Below are positions 52,934 through 63,095 of a stretch of 64,000 nt of DNA, piece by piece. The DNA lies in NCBI RefSeq assembly GCF_014155765.1, contig NZ_SCKT01000001.1:310001-374000 (forward strand), given 5' to 3'. Within the stretch, counting starts at the first letter, position 1. Each line of letters opens with the position of its first letter. The position numbers were made by a program, and so were the translations under genes. The stretch comes from Pantoea dispersa (GTDB lineage: Bacteria > Pseudomonadota > Gammaproteobacteria > Enterobacterales > Enterobacteriaceae). The notes under the pieces were generated by a model. The model worked only from the letters and a program-made list of their open reading frames with translations. It was not told the origin of the DNA and ran no database searches.

Positions 52934-54553
52934 TCAGTGTTTCTCAATCCACAATTCCCGGCTGTAGGCAACGTCTTCCGGATTAGTGATGGGATAGCCC
53001 TTAACCCATGGCTTGATCAGCCGCCCGTTGGTGTACTGGTAGATCGGCGCAATCGGCGCCTGGTTAGCGATGATCTGCTCGGCTTTGTTGTAATCGGCAT
53101 TACGCGCCGCCACGCTGGTTTCATTGCTGGCTTTACTGAGCACCGCATCATATTCCGCGTTACTGAAGCGGGAAATATTGCCGCTGTGGCTGGCGGTCAG
53201 CAGGCTGAGGAAGGTCGACGGCTCATTGTAATCGCCCACCCACGAAGCGCGAATCACATCGAAATTACCGCTGTTGCGGCTGTCGATATAGGTTTTCCAC
53301 TCCTGGTTCTGCAATGTCACGTCAACGCCGAGATTCTTTTTCCACATCGAGGCCACCGCAATCGCAATTTTCTGGTGACTTTCAGAGGTGTTATACAGCA
53401 GCGTCAGGTGCAGCGGTTTAGCCGGGCCGTAACCGGCGGCGGTCAGCAGGGCTTTGGCCTGCGCATTCAGTTCCTGCTGGCTGTGCTGCTGCAGATAGCT
53501 CTGCTGCGGCGTGAAGCCGGCGGTGACGTCCGGTGTGAAGTGCCATGCCGGTTTCTCGCCGGTGCCCAGCACTTTTTCCGCGATGATGCGGCGGTCAATG
53601 CTCCATGACAGCGCCTTACGCACCCGCACATCCGCCGTCGGCCCTTTCTGGGTATTAAACGCGTAGTAGTAGGTGCCAAGCTGATCCGGCGTATACACCT
53701 GCCCCGGCAGCTCTTTTTTCAGCAGGCCGTACATATTTTTCGGGAAGGATTCCGTGATATCGATATCCCCGGCGCGGTAACGCTTGGTGGCGCTGGATTC
53801 TTCATTGATGGGAATAAAGGTCACTTTCGTCAGTACCGAATGGGCGTTATCCCAGTAGTGCGGGTTACGCACCAGCACAATCTTTTCGTTAACCACGCGC
53901 TCCTGCAATTGATAAGCGCCGTTGCCTACCAGCTTACCCGGCGCAGTCCAGCCATCGCCGTTTTGCCCGATGACCTTTTGCGGCACCGGGAACATGGCCA
54001 CGTTAGCCACCATGCTGGGGAACCACGGCAGCGGACGTGACAATGTCACCTTCAGGTGCGTTTCATCGGTCGCCACCACGCCCAGTTTGTCCGGGCTCAT
54101 CTGCCCTTTGGTGATGGCTTCAGCATTCTCAATGCCGCTCAGCGCGGCAAACCAGGCGAAAGGCGAGCTATTTTTGGGATCGACCAGACGTTGCCAGCTG
54201 TAGACAAAATCCTGTGCGGTCACCGGTTCACCGCTGGACCAGCGCGCATCTTTGCGCAGCGTAAACAGCCAGGTTTTGTTGTCATTGCTGCTCCAGCTCT
54301 GCGCAACGCCCGGCACGATTTTACCCTGCGCGTCCTGGTTGGTCAGCCCTTCAAACAGATCGCGCAACACCTGAATCTCCGGCAGACCGACCGCTTTGAG
54401 CGGATCAAGCGAGGCTGGTTCATCTTTGATATGGCGCACGATTTCCTGGCTGCTGGCCAGTTGCGCCCCGGCTGGCACACTGGCGGCATAGGCGGATGAG
54501 AGAGCGCTGCTGATGATGAGCGCGGCCAGCGTGGTGCGGAAAGTTAGTTTCAT
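52934..54553 (-). CDS. mppA: Murein tripeptide-binding protein MppA
   Basis: A 539-aa periplasmic binding protein (SBP family 5, OppA-like) that binds the murein tripeptide L-Ala-gamma-D-Glu-mDAP for import through the Opp permease. A signal peptide (MKLTFRTTLAALIISSALSSAYA) is followed by EIVRHIKDEPASLDPLKAVGLPEIQVLRDLFEGLT and WFAALSGIENAEAI. ATG 54553 has AAGGAG upstream. It is divergent from mpaA, which uses the product of the same pathway. Confidence 0.93.
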   Translation of the reverse strand: MKLTFRTTLAALIISSALSSAYAASVPAGAQLASSQEIVRHIKDEPASLDPLKAVGLPEIQVLRDLFEGLTNQDAQGKIVPGVAQSWSSNDNKTWLFTLRKDARWSSGEPVTAQDFVYSWQRLVDPKNSSPFAWFAALSGIENAEAITKGQMSPDKLGVVATDETHLKVTLSRPLPWFPSMVANVAMFPVPQKVIGQNGDGWTAPGKLVGNGAYQLQERVVNEKIVLVRNPHYWDNAHSVLTKVTFIPINEESSATKRYRAGDIDITESFPKNMYGLLKKELPGQVYTPDQLGTYYYAFNTQKGPTADVRVRKALSWSIDRRIIAEKVLGTGEKPAWHFTPDVTAGFTPQQSYLQQHSQQELNAQAKALLTAAGYGPAKPLHLTLLYNTSESHQKIAIAVASMWKKNLGVDVTLQNQEWKTYIDSRNSGNFDVIRASWVGDYNEPSTFLSLLTASHSGNISRFSNAEYDAVLSKASNETSVAARNADYNKAEQIIANQAPIAPIYQYTNGRLIKPWVKGYPITNPEDVAYSRELWIEKH

Positions 54554-54741
54554 CACGACTCCTTGACCCGAAAAAAGGGCGACGGCCAAACCAATGCGTC
54601 GCCAGCAACTTTTCGCACTTTATCGCAAATCGCTGATTGATAAATAGCTATTTCCCCGTCTGCTGTTTACCGTTATGTTGAGGCTGGATGGCAGCTCACA
54701 ATTTTTGCGGCTGAACGCGATGCATGACAGAGAGGAAAGTT

Positions 54742-55455
54742 ATGTCGACACACCACCCGCGCCCGCTGCGCGGTAAGCTGGACGCCGTCTGGCAACAATA
54801 TGGACATTCGGTGCTGGGTGCGCCGCTGCTGTGGTTTCCGGCACCGGCGGCCGACGAGGACAGCGGACTGATTATCGCCGGCACCCACGGCGATGAAAAC
54901 GCGGCGGTGGCCACGCTCTCTGCCGCCATGCGCACGCTGCCGGACACGCTGCGGCGTCATCATGTGATTCTGGCGGTCAATCCGGATGGCTGCCAGCTCG
55001 GGCTGCGCGCCAATGTCAACGGTGTTGATCTCAACCGCAACTTCCCTGCCGCCAACTGGCAAGCGGGCGATACTGTCTATCGCTGGAACAGCATGGCCGA
55101 CGCGCGCGATGTGCTGCTCTCAACCGGAAACGCACCGGCGTCAGAGCCGGAAACCGCCGCACTGTGCCAGCTGATTCATCGTATCCGGCCGCGCTGGGTC
55201 GTCTCCTGGCACGAACCGCTGGCCTGTATTGACGATCCACACCATAGCCCGCTGGCCAGCTGGCTGGCGGAACAAACCGGTCTGCCGGTGGTGAGCAGCG
55301 TCGGCTACGCCACGCCGGGCTCGTTTGGCAGCTGGTGCGCCGATCTCAGTCTGCCCTGCATCACCGCCGAAATGCCCGCCATCTCGGTGGACGAAGCCAC
55401 CGAGGTGTATCTTGATGCGATGATCAACCTGCTGCGCTGGCAGCCGTCGTCTTAA
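54742..55455 (+). CDS. mpaA: Murein peptide amidase A (MpaA)
   Basis: Cytoplasmic zinc carboxypeptidase (M14-like) that cleaves gamma-D-Glu-mDAP in recycled murein tripeptide. The 237-aa product has the ligands in IIAGTHGDENAAVATLS (His, Glu) and the Asn/Arg segment GVDLNRNFPAANW, with SWHEPLACI (third ligand) and ITAEMPAISVDEATEVY. ATG 54742, preceded by GAGAGG, is preferred over an ATG at 54724. It overlaps the convergent ycjG by 32 bp. Confidence 0.94.
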   Translation: MSTHHPRPLRGKLDAVWQQYGHSVLGAPLLWFPAPAADEDSGLIIAGTHGDENAAVATLSAAMRTLPDTLRRHHVILAVNPDGCQLGLRANVNGVDLNRNFPAANWQAGDTVYRWNSMADARDVLLSTGNAPASEPETAALCQLIHRIRPRWVVSWHEPLACIDDPHHSPLASWLAEQTGLPVVSSVGYATPGSFGSWCADLSLPCITAEMPAISVDEATEVYLDAMINLLRWQPSS

Positions 55456-56410
55456 GCACGCCGTGCGAGAAGTGCAGCGACGGTTCCACATCGGCCGCCA
55501 GCCACGTCGGACCGTCGAGGTCAGCAAACGTAGCCTGCGGCGTTAACGGTAGCGCGGCGCGAATGGCGCGCGAGGTACACAACATACAGCCCAGCATGAT
55601 GGCAAATCCCTGCGCGCGCGCGGCCGTGGCCAGTGCCAGCGCTTCGGTCAGCCCACCGGTTTTATCCAGTTTGATATTCACCATGTCATAGTGCCCGTGC
55701 AGGGCTGCCAGACTGTCGCGCGTGTGGCAGCTCTCATCCGCACAGATCGGTAGCGGATGGATAAAATGGGCCAGCGCCGCATCCTGCGCGGCAGGCAGCG
55801 GCTGCTCCAGCATCGCCACCTGCAAATCCGCCAGCAGCTGGCAGCGCGCCGCCAGCCCTTCTGCCTGCCAGGACTCATTGGCATCGACGATCAGCGTGGC
55901 GTCCGGCACCGCACTGCGGATCGCCACCAGCCGTTCGCTGATCAGATGGTTATCCAGCTTAATTTTCAGCAGGCGCGCGCCGTGCTGCCACAGCGCCAGC
56001 GCGCTGCTGGCCATCGCTTCTGGCGTATCAATGCTGACGGTATGCGCCGTGACGATCTCCTGTGCCGGCACCGCTTCACACAGCGCCGCCAGGCTGGTGC
56101 GCTGCTGCTGGCGCTCCAGATCCCACAGCGCGCAATCAATCGCGTTGCGCGCGGCACCGGCCGGCAACGCCTGTTGCAGCGCCGCACGCGTCATGCCGTT
56201 TTGTAACGCACCAAGCTGTGAAGCAATCTGCTGCAGCACCGAAGCCTCACTTTCGCCATAGCGCGCATAGGGCGTGGCCTCGCCAATCCCTTTGAGGCCA
56301 TCCTGCTCAATCTCCACCACCACCACGTGCGCCTCGGTGCGGCTGCCGCGCGAAATAACAAACGGCGAGTGCAGCGGCCAGGCTTCCGGATAACTTTTCA
56401 CTGTTCTCAT
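55424..56410 (-). CDS. ycjG: L-Ala-D/L-Glu epimerase YcjG
   Basis: A 328-aa enolase-superfamily enzyme that epimerises L-Ala-D-Glu from murein recycling to L-Ala-L-Glu. The base Lys pair and metal ligands are in LLKIKLDNHL (K-x-K), TLIVDANESW (Asp), AMLEQPLPAA (Glu), PICADESCHT (Asp) and VNIKLDKTGG (Lys). ATG 56410 is the obvious start. Together with mppA and mpaA it forms the tripeptide salvage cluster; the dipeptide is then cleaved by a dipeptidase (PepD in E. coli). Confidence 0.93.
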   Translation of the reverse strand: MRTVKSYPEAWPLHSPFVISRGSRTEAHVVVVEIEQDGLKGIGEATPYARYGESEASVLQQIASQLGALQNGMTRAALQQALPAGAARNAIDCALWDLERQQQRTSLAALCEAVPAQEIVTAHTVSIDTPEAMASSALALWQHGARLLKIKLDNHLISERLVAIRSAVPDATLIVDANESWQAEGLAARCQLLADLQVAMLEQPLPAAQDAALAHFIHPLPICADESCHTRDSLAALHGHYDMVNIKLDKTGGLTEALALATAARAQGFAIMLGCMLCTSRAIRAALPLTPQATFADLDGPTWLAADVEPSLHFSHGVLKTTAASAAG

Positions 56411-56561
56411 ACTGACTCCTCAAATCCATGACGTCATAACGTGCTGGTGCAGCTCCACGTTGAATTAGGCTCGTAAACCCTTAAAATTTATGTCATAAAC
56501 AAACGCTATACCTGTTCTGGTGGGGTTAACGCCAGATATTTCATCGTTAAAAGGAAATTGT

Positions 56562-57065
56562 ATGTCGCAGAATGTTCACTTTCAGGGCAATCCGGTGCCG
56601 GTTGCCGGCCACTTCCCGCAGGCTGGCGAGCAGGCAAAACCGTTCAACCTGGTAGCGAAAGATCTCAGTGATGTGTCCCTTTCTCAGTATGCAGGCAAAC
56701 GCAAAGTTCTGAACATTTTCCCAAGCATTGATACCGGCGTGTGTGCCGCGTCGGTGCGCAAATTCAACGAGCGTTCTGGCGAAGCTGACAACACCGTGGT
56801 GCTGTGCATCTCTGCCGATCTGCCGTTTGCGCAGTCGCGCTTCTGCGGCGCCGAAAACGTCAACAACGTAGTGACCCTGTCTACACTGCGCGGTGCAGAA
56901 TTTATTGAAAATTACGGCGTCGCGATTGCCGATGGCCCGCTGAAAGGCCTGACCGCCCGCGCGGTGGTGGTGCTGGATGAGAACGACAAGGTGCTGTACA
57001 GCGAGCTGGTGAATGAAATCACCGAAGAGCCAAACTATGAAGCGGCACTGGCAGCGCTGAAGTAA
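56562..57065 (+). CDS. tpx: Thiol peroxidase Tpx
   Basis: A 167-aa periplasmic-associated or cytoplasmic atypical 2-Cys peroxiredoxin reducing alkyl hydroperoxides. The peroxidatic Cys is in [15 protein letters not shown] and the resolving Cys in [14 protein letters not shown] 56562 follows AAGGAA; the upstream in-frame ATG at 56520 is rejected. In E. coli tpx lies beside tyrR, as here. Confidence 0.96.
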   Translation: MSQNVHFQGNPVPVAGHFPQAGEQAKPFNLVAKDLSDVSLSQYAGKRKVLNIFPSIDTGVCAASVRKFNERSGEADNTVVLCISADLPFAQSRFCGAENVNNVVTLSTLRGAEFIENYGVAIADGPLKGLTARAVVVLDENDKVLYSELVNEITEEPNYEAALAALK

Positions 57066-57075
57066 GGCTACTGCT

Positions 57076-57107
57076 GATAAAAAAGCCGTCTGTCACAGAC
57101 GGCTTGT
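57076..57107. terminator. Bidirectional terminator between tpx and tyrR
   Basis: AGCCGTCTG (57084-57092) pairs with CAGACGGCT (57096-57104). The plus strand continues TGTTC; the minus strand continues TTTTTTATC, so the hairpin mainly serves tyrR. Confidence 0.75.
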
Positions 57108-57123
57108 TCATGCAGAACGCGGA

Positions 57124-58689
57124 TTATTCGCCTTCGCTGCGTTTCTGACCGAGGCCATATTCGCGCAGCTTGTTGGCAATCGCGGTGTGTGACACCCCAA
57201 GGCGTTTCGCCAGTTTACGCGTGCTGGGATACGACAGATAGAGACGAGTCAGCACTGAACGCTCGAAACGGCTGGTGATTTCATCCAGCGACCCTTCCAT
57301 TGCCTCTTCGCCCAGCGACACATCCAGCGCCTGCTCCGGCAGCACGATATCCTGCGGACGCAGTTCATAACCTTCCAGCTGCGTGAGCGCGCGATACAGC
57401 GCATTTTTCAACTGGCGCACGTTGCCCGGCCAGTTATAGCGCGTCAGGAACGGCGTCAGCTGCGGAGACAAACGTGGGCGCGGCAGCCCCTGCTCATCCG
57501 CGAAGCGCGCCACAAACATTTCGGTAAGCGGCAGAATATCCAGCGGACGTTCGCGCAGCGGCGGCAGATTCAGCGTCAGCACGTTCAGACGATAGAACAG
57601 GTCTTCGCGGAACTCACCGCGCTGCACCAGCTCAATCAGGTTCTTTTGCGTGGCGCAGATCACGCGCACATCCACATGCACTTCATGATCTTCGCCGACG
57701 CGGCGGAAGGTGCCATCGTTCAGGAAGCGCAGCAGTTTAGTCTGCATGCGCGGCGACATCTCGCCGATTTCATCCAGCAGCACCGAGCCGCCGTTCGCCT
57801 GCTCAAAGAAGCCCTTCTTCCCTTCCAGCGCGTTGGGATACGCGCCCGCCGCGTGACCAAACAGCTCGCTCTCAGCAACGTCATCCGGGATCGAGCCGCA
57901 GTTGAGTGCCAGGAACGGTTTTTTACCGCGAGCGCTGCGCAGGTGGCAGGCGCGCGCCAGCATATCTTTACCGGTGCCGGTGTCGCCGACAATCAGCAGC
58001 GGCGCATCGTGCATCGCCAGCTTGCGCGCCTGGTCGATCACCTGACGCATTTTCGGCGTCACCGCCACGATGTGATCGAATTCGGAGTCATCGGTGACGC
58101 TGAGGTTCTGCAACTGCCGCCCCATGCGCGCGGTGGATTTCAGGGTGATCATCGCGCCTACCGGCTGGTCGTTCTGCTCATCTTCCTGCGCCAGATAGAT
58201 CGGGCGCGCTTCCATGAGGAAATCACGCCCCTGGATCACCACATGCTGCGCCTGCGCGTCAACACGTTCACTCTCCAGCCAGCGCTGGAAATTAAAGCCG
58301 GCAATCAGCGTGCCGGCGTTCTGATTACGGATCTTCTGTTCGTCGAGATTAAACAGGTTCTGCGCCGCCGGATTCGCCAGTTCGACTTTACCTTTCAGGT
58401 CGAGGGAGAACACCGGCTCGGGCATCGCCACCAGCAGCGCGCTCAGCGCGCGATGTTCACGTTCAGACGGCATGAATGACACGGTACGGACATCTGTCAC
58501 GCCCGGTGTACGGCGAATCTCCGCCATCAGGTTACTGAATGCGTCAAATTCCAGCGCAGAAAAGTTGAGGTAGATGCGGCCCAGCGAGGCAATTTCAATG
58601 CCGCGCAGGTCAATATTACGGGCAACCAGCAGGTCGAGTAGCTCGCGCGCCAGACCGATACGGTCCTGGCAGAAAACTTCCAAACGCAT
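57124..58689 (-). CDS. tyrR: Aromatic amino-acid regulator TyrR
   Basis: A 521-aa regulator of aromatic amino-acid biosynthesis and transport genes. It has an N-terminal ACT domain (MRLEVFCQDRIGLARELLDL), a PAS domain, an AAA+ ATPase (Walker A GDTGTGKDML, GSVLLDEIGEMSPRMQTKLLRF), and a C-terminal helix-turn-helix (TRKLAKRLGVSHTAIANKLREYG). As in other TyrR proteins, the sigma-54 contact loop is GAYPNA-like (here AGAYPNALEG), not GAFTGA, so it acts on sigma-70 promoters. ATG 58689 gives the ACT-domain start. Confidence 0.96.
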   Translation of the reverse strand: MRLEVFCQDRIGLARELLDLLVARNIDLRGIEIASLGRIYLNFSALEFDAFSNLMAEIRRTPGVTDVRTVSFMPSEREHRALSALLVAMPEPVFSLDLKGKVELANPAAQNLFNLDEQKIRNQNAGTLIAGFNFQRWLESERVDAQAQHVVIQGRDFLMEARPIYLAQEDEQNDQPVGAMITLKSTARMGRQLQNLSVTDDSEFDHIVAVTPKMRQVIDQARKLAMHDAPLLIVGDTGTGKDMLARACHLRSARGKKPFLALNCGSIPDDVAESELFGHAAGAYPNALEGKKGFFEQANGGSVLLDEIGEMSPRMQTKLLRFLNDGTFRRVGEDHEVHVDVRVICATQKNLIELVQRGEFREDLFYRLNVLTLNLPPLRERPLDILPLTEMFVARFADEQGLPRPRLSPQLTPFLTRYNWPGNVRQLKNALYRALTQLEGYELRPQDIVLPEQALDVSLGEEAMEGSLDEITSRFERSVLTRLYLSYPSTRKLAKRLGVSHTAIANKLREYGLGQKRSEGE

Positions 58690-58902
58690 TGCGATGAGCC
58701 TTAGTCAGGTTTTGATTTTAGAGATAATACGCTAACTTGCAGCGCCTCAGAAGGGTTCTGTCATGAAAAGTTGACACTCTGAGGCCGGTTACGAAGAGAA
58801 GTGTAGCGGAACAACCAACAATAATCCCGCCAGAAATCACTCTGAGCACAGATAATTTCACCTTTCACGCCATCGGCAGCGTGAAAGGCAGACAAGGTGA
58901 GA
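58690..58902. other. Intergenic region between tyrR and ycjF
   Basis: These 213 bases hold no gene. A 10-bp hairpin (arms CCTTTCACGC and GCGTGAAAGG, about 58861-58888) lies just past the ycjF stop, and may stop the psp-ycjXF transcript although no T-run follows. Confidence 0.5.
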
Positions 58903-59976
58903 TTATTTAGCAGCCTGACCTGCTTTCTCACCGCTTTTGGCCAGCGATTCTTTAAGCTGTCCCACCAGTTCACGGCGGAAATCGCCGAGCCGCGGTTTGT
59001 CCTCTGCCAGCCACGGCAGCGGACGGCATAATTCCATCGCTTTGATCCCCAGCCGGGCGGTGAGCAGCCCGGCACCGATGCCCTGCGCCGCACGCGCCGA
59101 GAGACGGGCAGCGATGTCCTGCGACATCCAGTCCATACCGACTTCGCGCACCAACTCTGACGCACCGGCAAACGCCATATTCAGCAATACCAGCCGGAAC
59201 AGCCGGATGCGGCTGAAGTAGCCGAGTTCAATGCCGTAGATGGCCGCGATGCGGTTCACCAGCCGCAGGTTACGCCAGGCGATAAACGCCATGTCCACCA
59301 GCGCCAGCGGACTGACGGCAATCATCAGCGTCGATTCTGCCGCGTGGCGGCTGATTTCGCGCCGCGCCTGACGGTCCAGCACCGGCTGCACCAGCTGGGC
59401 ATACAGCGTGACAATTTCGCGGTCGTTATGGGTTTCGTGCAGTGCCGCGTGCCAGCGCTGCAGTGCCGGATGCGCCTGATCCAGCTGCGCCTGGCGCGCA
59501 AGCTTTTCACAGAACGCCCGGCCTTTGCCGATGCCGTGGCTGGCCAACAGCTCACGGCCCACGTCCCGCTCTTCCGCCCGCTGACGCAGACGATACAGCC
59601 GACGCCATTCGCCAATCAGCGCGCCCGCGCCAGCGGCGACAATCAGCCCACCGGCCACGCCGCTGCCCAGTGCAAACCAGTCGCGCGTCAGCCAGGCATC
59701 GTGCAGCCACTGGGCGCCCTGCGCCACCACGCTGATGCCAAAAATACCCAGCCCGACGCCCACCATTTTGCGCCACAGGCTGCGCTTTGGCCGCAGCGCG
59801 GCTTCCACCACTTTCTCGCCGGCGCCCTCTTCCAGCGGCTCCGCGTCAGGCGTCACCAGAAACCCCTGTTGCGCGTCGCTGCTAAAGTTGTGCGCCGCGC
59901 GCAGGGTCGGCTCCACAGGCTCCTGCAGCGGGCGGGCAAAATCTATCCGAGGTTTGAGTGGCGTTTCATCGCTCAT
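58903..59976 (-). CDS. ycjF: Inner-membrane protein YcjF (DUF697)
   Basis: A 357-aa membrane protein with two or three hydrophobic helices ([35 protein letters not shown]-type) and a C-terminal DUF697 domain ([32 protein letters not shown]-like). It follows ycjX with a four-base ATGA overlap, and both are part of the psp regulon in E. coli. YcjX binds GTP; YcjF may be its membrane partner (inference from pairing). Confidence 0.9.
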   Translation of the reverse strand: MSDETPLKPRIDFARPLQEPVEPTLRAAHNFSSDAQQGFLVTPDAEPLEEGAGEKVVEAALRPKRSLWRKMVGVGLGIFGISVVAQGAQWLHDAWLTRDWFALGSGVAGGLIVAAGAGALIGEWRRLYRLRQRAEERDVGRELLASHGIGKGRAFCEKLARQAQLDQAHPALQRWHAALHETHNDREIVTLYAQLVQPVLDRQARREISRHAAESTLMIAVSPLALVDMAFIAWRNLRLVNRIAAIYGIELGYFSRIRLFRLVLLNMAFAGASELVREVGMDWMSQDIAARLSARAAQGIGAGLLTARLGIKAMELCRPLPWLAEDKPRLGDFRRELVGQLKESLAKSGEKAGQAAK

Positions 59977-61370
59977 CGCAATTTATCTCCCAGTAAAAAT
60001 TCCAGCGCAGCATCCATGCGGATATGCGGCAACGGCCGATCGACATCCAGCTGCTGCGGCCGGAACTGTTCAAACTGAAACCCCTGCTGCTGCCAGAAGC
60101 TGTTGCCCGGCAGGCGCGGCGGTACTTCGCCCGGGTAAAAGGTCAGCGGCTCACCGTCGGCAAGGCGATGACCGCGCAGCGCCGGTAATTTTTCTCCGCG
60201 ATGATCCACCAGCCCGCTCTCGGTCGCCTGCACCGACGCCAGCCCCAGACAATCCATGCTGATGCCTTCAAACGCGGCGTTCTGCCACGCGTCCTGTACC
60301 AACTGCTGCAGCAGCGACACCATATTGGCGTGCTGATCGGCAGTGATGTGATCGGCCTTAGTGGCGGCAAACAGCAACTTATCGATGACCGGCGAGAACA
60401 GACGGCGGAACAGCGTGCGCTGGCCATAGTGAAAACTTTGCATCAGCTGGGTCAGCGCCAGCCGCATATCATTGAACGCCTGCGGTCCACTGTTGAGCGG
60501 CTGCAGGCAATCGACCAGCACGATCTGACGATCGAAGCCCAGGAAGTGATTTTTATAAAACCCTTTCACCACATGCTGACAGTAGTAGTGGAAACGCTGC
60601 TGCAGCATGGCGAAATTGCTGCCGGCCGGCGCCTGCAGCAGCTTGCCGGCCTGCTGTTCATCGACGTTGGGCCACGGGAAAAACTGCAGTGCCGGCGCGC
60701 CAGCCATGTCACCCGGCAACACAAAACGTCCCGGCTGGATGAAGTGTAATCCTTCGGTTTTGCACTGATGCAGGTAGTCGGTCCAGGCCGCAGCGATCTC
60801 CGCCAGGCGGTTTTCATCGGCGGGCGCGAACGGGTCGAGATCGGCGCTCAGGCTGTGCCAGCGCGCGGCCCACTGCTGACGATCGCCCTGCAGCAGGCCG
60901 ACCATCTGGCGTGACCAGCTGAGATAATCCTGCGCCAGCATCGGCAAGTCGAGCAGCCACTCGCCGGGATAATCGACAATTTCGAGGTAAAGGGTGGCGG
61001 TATCTTTGAAATGGCGCAGCAGAGACTGATCCGGCCGGTAGCGCAGCGCCAGGCGCATTTCGCTGACGCCACGCGTCGGGGTCGGCCACATCGGCGGCGT
61101 ACCGTACAGCTGGGCCAGCCCTTCGTCATAGGTAAAGCGCGGCGTGCCCAGCTCACGCTGGGGAACGCGCTTCACGCCCAGCAGCCGCTCTTCGCGCACC
61201 ACGGAAAACAGCGGCAGACGCGCGCCGCTGTGGACATTGAGCAGCTGGTTAACCAGCGAGGTGATAAATGCGGTTTTGCCGCTGCGGCTCAGGCCGGTGA
61301 CGGCGAGGCGCAGATGACGATCCACGCCGCGGTTCATCAGCCCCATCAACTCATTTTGCAGTCTTTTCAT
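59973..61370 (-). CDS. ycjX: P-loop GTPase-like protein YcjX
   Basis: A 465-aa protein with a Walker A motif ([19 protein letters not shown]), [34 protein letters not shown] with a DYPGEW switch-like segment and a late TKAD-type motif (FAATKADHI). These mark the YcjX/DUF463 family. It is in the psp operon, overlapping pspD by 20 bp and ycjF by 4. It is cytoplasmic and may be membrane-associated; biochemical role poorly known. Confidence 0.92.
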   Translation of the reverse strand: MKRLQNELMGLMNRGVDRHLRLAVTGLSRSGKTAFITSLVNQLLNVHSGARLPLFSVVREERLLGVKRVPQRELGTPRFTYDEGLAQLYGTPPMWPTPTRGVSEMRLALRYRPDQSLLRHFKDTATLYLEIVDYPGEWLLDLPMLAQDYLSWSRQMVGLLQGDRQQWAARWHSLSADLDPFAPADENRLAEIAAAWTDYLHQCKTEGLHFIQPGRFVLPGDMAGAPALQFFPWPNVDEQQAGKLLQAPAGSNFAMLQQRFHYYCQHVVKGFYKNHFLGFDRQIVLVDCLQPLNSGPQAFNDMRLALTQLMQSFHYGQRTLFRRLFSPVIDKLLFAATKADHITADQHANMVSLLQQLVQDAWQNAAFEGISMDCLGLASVQATESGLVDHRGEKLPALRGHRLADGEPLTFYPGEVPPRLPGNSFWQQQGFQFEQFRPQQLDVDRPLPHIRMDAALEFLLGDKLR

Positions 61371-61599
61371 CGCTCTCCCTGATGAAACGTGCTGACAGGC
61401 GGTTAAACGCCTTGCTCAGCAACGGTTCCAGGGCGGCCGCCAGCAACAGGCGCAGCGGACGGCGCGCCACCGATTTCACTGCCCAGCCGGCCAGGCCGCC
61501 GGGCGCATAGGTTACTGCACTGATGATGATGAATTTTCCCGCCGACTTCAACGCAGGCGTTGCGCGGCGGCGCAGAGCAGTTAAACGTTGCGTATGCAT
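61351..61599 (-). CDS. pspD: Phage shock protein PspD
   Basis: A small protein of 82 aa (73 in E. coli), with one hydrophobic segment ([35 protein letters not shown]) and the family stretch [17 protein letters not shown]. PspD is a peripheral inner-membrane member of the psp operon; its role is unclear. It overlaps ycjX by 20 bp and lies 48 nt after pspC. Confidence 0.87.
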   Translation of the reverse strand: MHTQRLTALRRRATPALKSAGKFIIISAVTYAPGGLAGWAVKSVARRPLRLLLAAALEPLLSKAFNRLSARFIRESDEKTAK

Positions 61600-61647
61600 A
61601 GCGCCTCTCTTAGAGCAGCGGACCCGCTGACGGGCCCGCGACAGGGA

Positions 61648-61995
61648 TTAAATCTGGCGGAAACGGCTGCGTACGCTGAAGGTTTCTGAGGTCACGTAAC
61701 GCTCAATATCGCGTACGTTACGCTCATCCGCGGTGAGCGTGCTCTCCAGCTCATCCAGCAGTTCGCGCGCCGTTGGTGTGCGCTCAGAGGGTGCATCCAG
61801 CGGTTTTTCATCCAGCACGTAGCCAAGAATAAAATAGGCGGTCACGGTGATCATAAACAGACCGAAAAACAGTGACAGCACCACAATCACACGCAGCAGC
61901 CGCACCGGAATATCCAGGTACTCGGCCAGCCCGGCACACACGCCGCGCACTTTGCCCTGCTGCGGAATACGCCACAGTTTGCGTCCGTTCATCAT
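61648..61995 (-). CDS. pspC: Phage shock protein PspC
   Basis: A 115-aa inner-membrane protein: an N-terminal PspC domain (KLWRIPQQGKVRGVCAGLAEYLDIPVRLLRVIVVLS), one helix, and a C-terminal cytoplasmic or periplasmic part ending RYVTSETFSVRSRFRQI. PspC with PspB senses membrane stress and releases PspF from PspA. ATG 61995 overlaps the pspB stop; GGAGG precedes it. Confidence 0.93.
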   Translation of the reverse strand: MMNGRKLWRIPQQGKVRGVCAGLAEYLDIPVRLLRVIVVLSLFFGLFMITVTAYFILGYVLDEKPLDAPSERTPTARELLDELESTLTADERNVRDIERYVTSETFSVRSRFRQI

Positions 61996-62216
61996 GGCTG
62001 CCTCCAGTTCGGGTGTTCGGCATCGAGGATCGCTTCCAGCGCCTCGACCCGGTCACGCATGCGGCGCGCTTCCTGCGTCAGCTGCTGCAGGCGCTGCAGG
62101 TCACCGGACGAAAGCGCCCCGCCGTTGCGTTTGTTGCTGTAGTGCAGCCATAACCAGATCGGTGCCACAAACAGCACGAAGATCGTTAACGGTATGGCCA
62201 GAAATAGTGCGCTCAT
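61992..62216 (-). CDS. pspB: Phage shock protein PspB
   Basis: A 74-aa inner-membrane protein with an N-terminal helix (LFLAIPLTIFVLFVAPIWLWLHY) and a cytoplasmic coiled coil (LSSGDLQRLQQLTQEARRMRDRVEALEAILDAEHPNWRQ). It binds PspA when membrane stress occurs. Its stop overlaps the pspC start (ATGA). Confidence 0.94.
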   Translation of the reverse strand: MSALFLAIPLTIFVLFVAPIWLWLHYSNKRNGGALSSGDLQRLQQLTQEARRMRDRVEALEAILDAEHPNWRQP

Positions 62217-62273
62217 TGACTCTCCTTTTTCAGTACACCCGGCAATCCGGGCCCGTTAGCAGGCCCGGGGCGA

Positions 62274-62939
62274 TCACTCGCTGCGGTTCATTTTGGCTTT
62301 CAGCGCAGCCAGCTGCTGGCTGATTTCGTCATCAGCTTTCAGATCGGCAAACTGCTGGTCCAGCGTTTTGCTTTTACCGAAGCGCTGGCTTTCCGCTTCT
62401 GCTTCCATATGATCGATGCGGCGCTCAAACGATTCGAAGCGTGCCATCGCCTCATCCAGCTTGCCGCTGTCGAGCTGACGACGCACATCGCGTGACGATG
62501 AAGCCGCCTGGTGACGCAGCGTCAGGGCCTGCTGGCGGGCGCGGGTTTCGCTCAGTTTTTTCTCCAGCTCGCCAATCTCGCCTTTCATGCGATCCAGCGT
62601 CTCTTCAACATGGCTAGCTTCCTGCTGCAGCGCAGCGATCAGGTCGGTCAGCTTCTGTTTCTCAATCAGCGCCGAACGGGCTAAATCTTCTTTCTCTTTA
62701 CTCAGCGCCAGCTCAGCTTTTTCCTGCCATTCGGCCTGCTGAGTTTCGGCCTGCTCAATACGGCGCAGCAGCTGTTTCTTTTCTGCCAGCGCGCGGGCCG
62801 AGGTGGAACGCACTTCCACCAGCGTGTCTTCCATTTCCTGAATCATCAGGCGTACCAGTTTCTGCGGATCTTCGGCACGCTCCAGCAGCGAGTTGATGTT
62901 AGCGTTCACGATATCGGCGAAACGAGAAAAAATACCCAT
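62274..62939 (-). CDS. pspA: Phage shock protein PspA
   Basis: A 221-aa coiled-coil ESCRT-III-like protein: [40 protein letters not shown] is the N-terminal amphipathic and membrane-binding part, followed by long helices. PspA binds and inhibits PspF in the resting cell and repairs membranes under stress. It is the first gene of pspABCD-ycjXF, with a sigma-54 promoter upstream. GAGGA precedes ATG 62939. Confidence 0.96.
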   Translation of the reverse strand: MGIFSRFADIVNANINSLLERAEDPQKLVRLMIQEMEDTLVEVRSTSARALAEKKQLLRRIEQAETQQAEWQEKAELALSKEKEDLARSALIEKQKLTDLIAALQQEASHVEETLDRMKGEIGELEKKLSETRARQQALTLRHQAASSSRDVRRQLDSGKLDEAMARFESFERRIDHMEAEAESQRFGKSKTLDQQFADLKADDEISQQLAALKAKMNRSE

Positions 62940-62982
62940 AATGATGTTCCTCTGGTTGTCATGTCTTTACGCCCATAACTAA

Positions 62983-62998
62983 TACAAGATGCGTGCCA
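62983..62998 (-). promoter_or_regulatory. Sigma-54 promoter of pspA
   Basis: Minus strand TGGCAC (62998-62993), five bases, then TTGTA (62987-62983) matches the -24/-12 element TGGCAC-N5-TTGCW with one change, as in E. coli pspA. It lies about 45 bp before pspA, in the gap shared with divergent pspF. Confidence 0.8.
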
Positions 62999-63095
62999 GT
63001 TTTTAATATGCTGATTTTACTGGATTTGACTGTTTTACACGCGCGGCGCAATCCGTTAAAGTAGTGAAATTAATTAATCAGTGGTGAATTTCATC

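Noticed and set aside
58740-58900. Possible insertion-sequence remnant between tyrR and ycjF
   Set aside because: The GGTTCTGTCATGAAAAG-like stretch looks like an IS end, but I found no partner inverted repeat, target duplication or transposase fragment.
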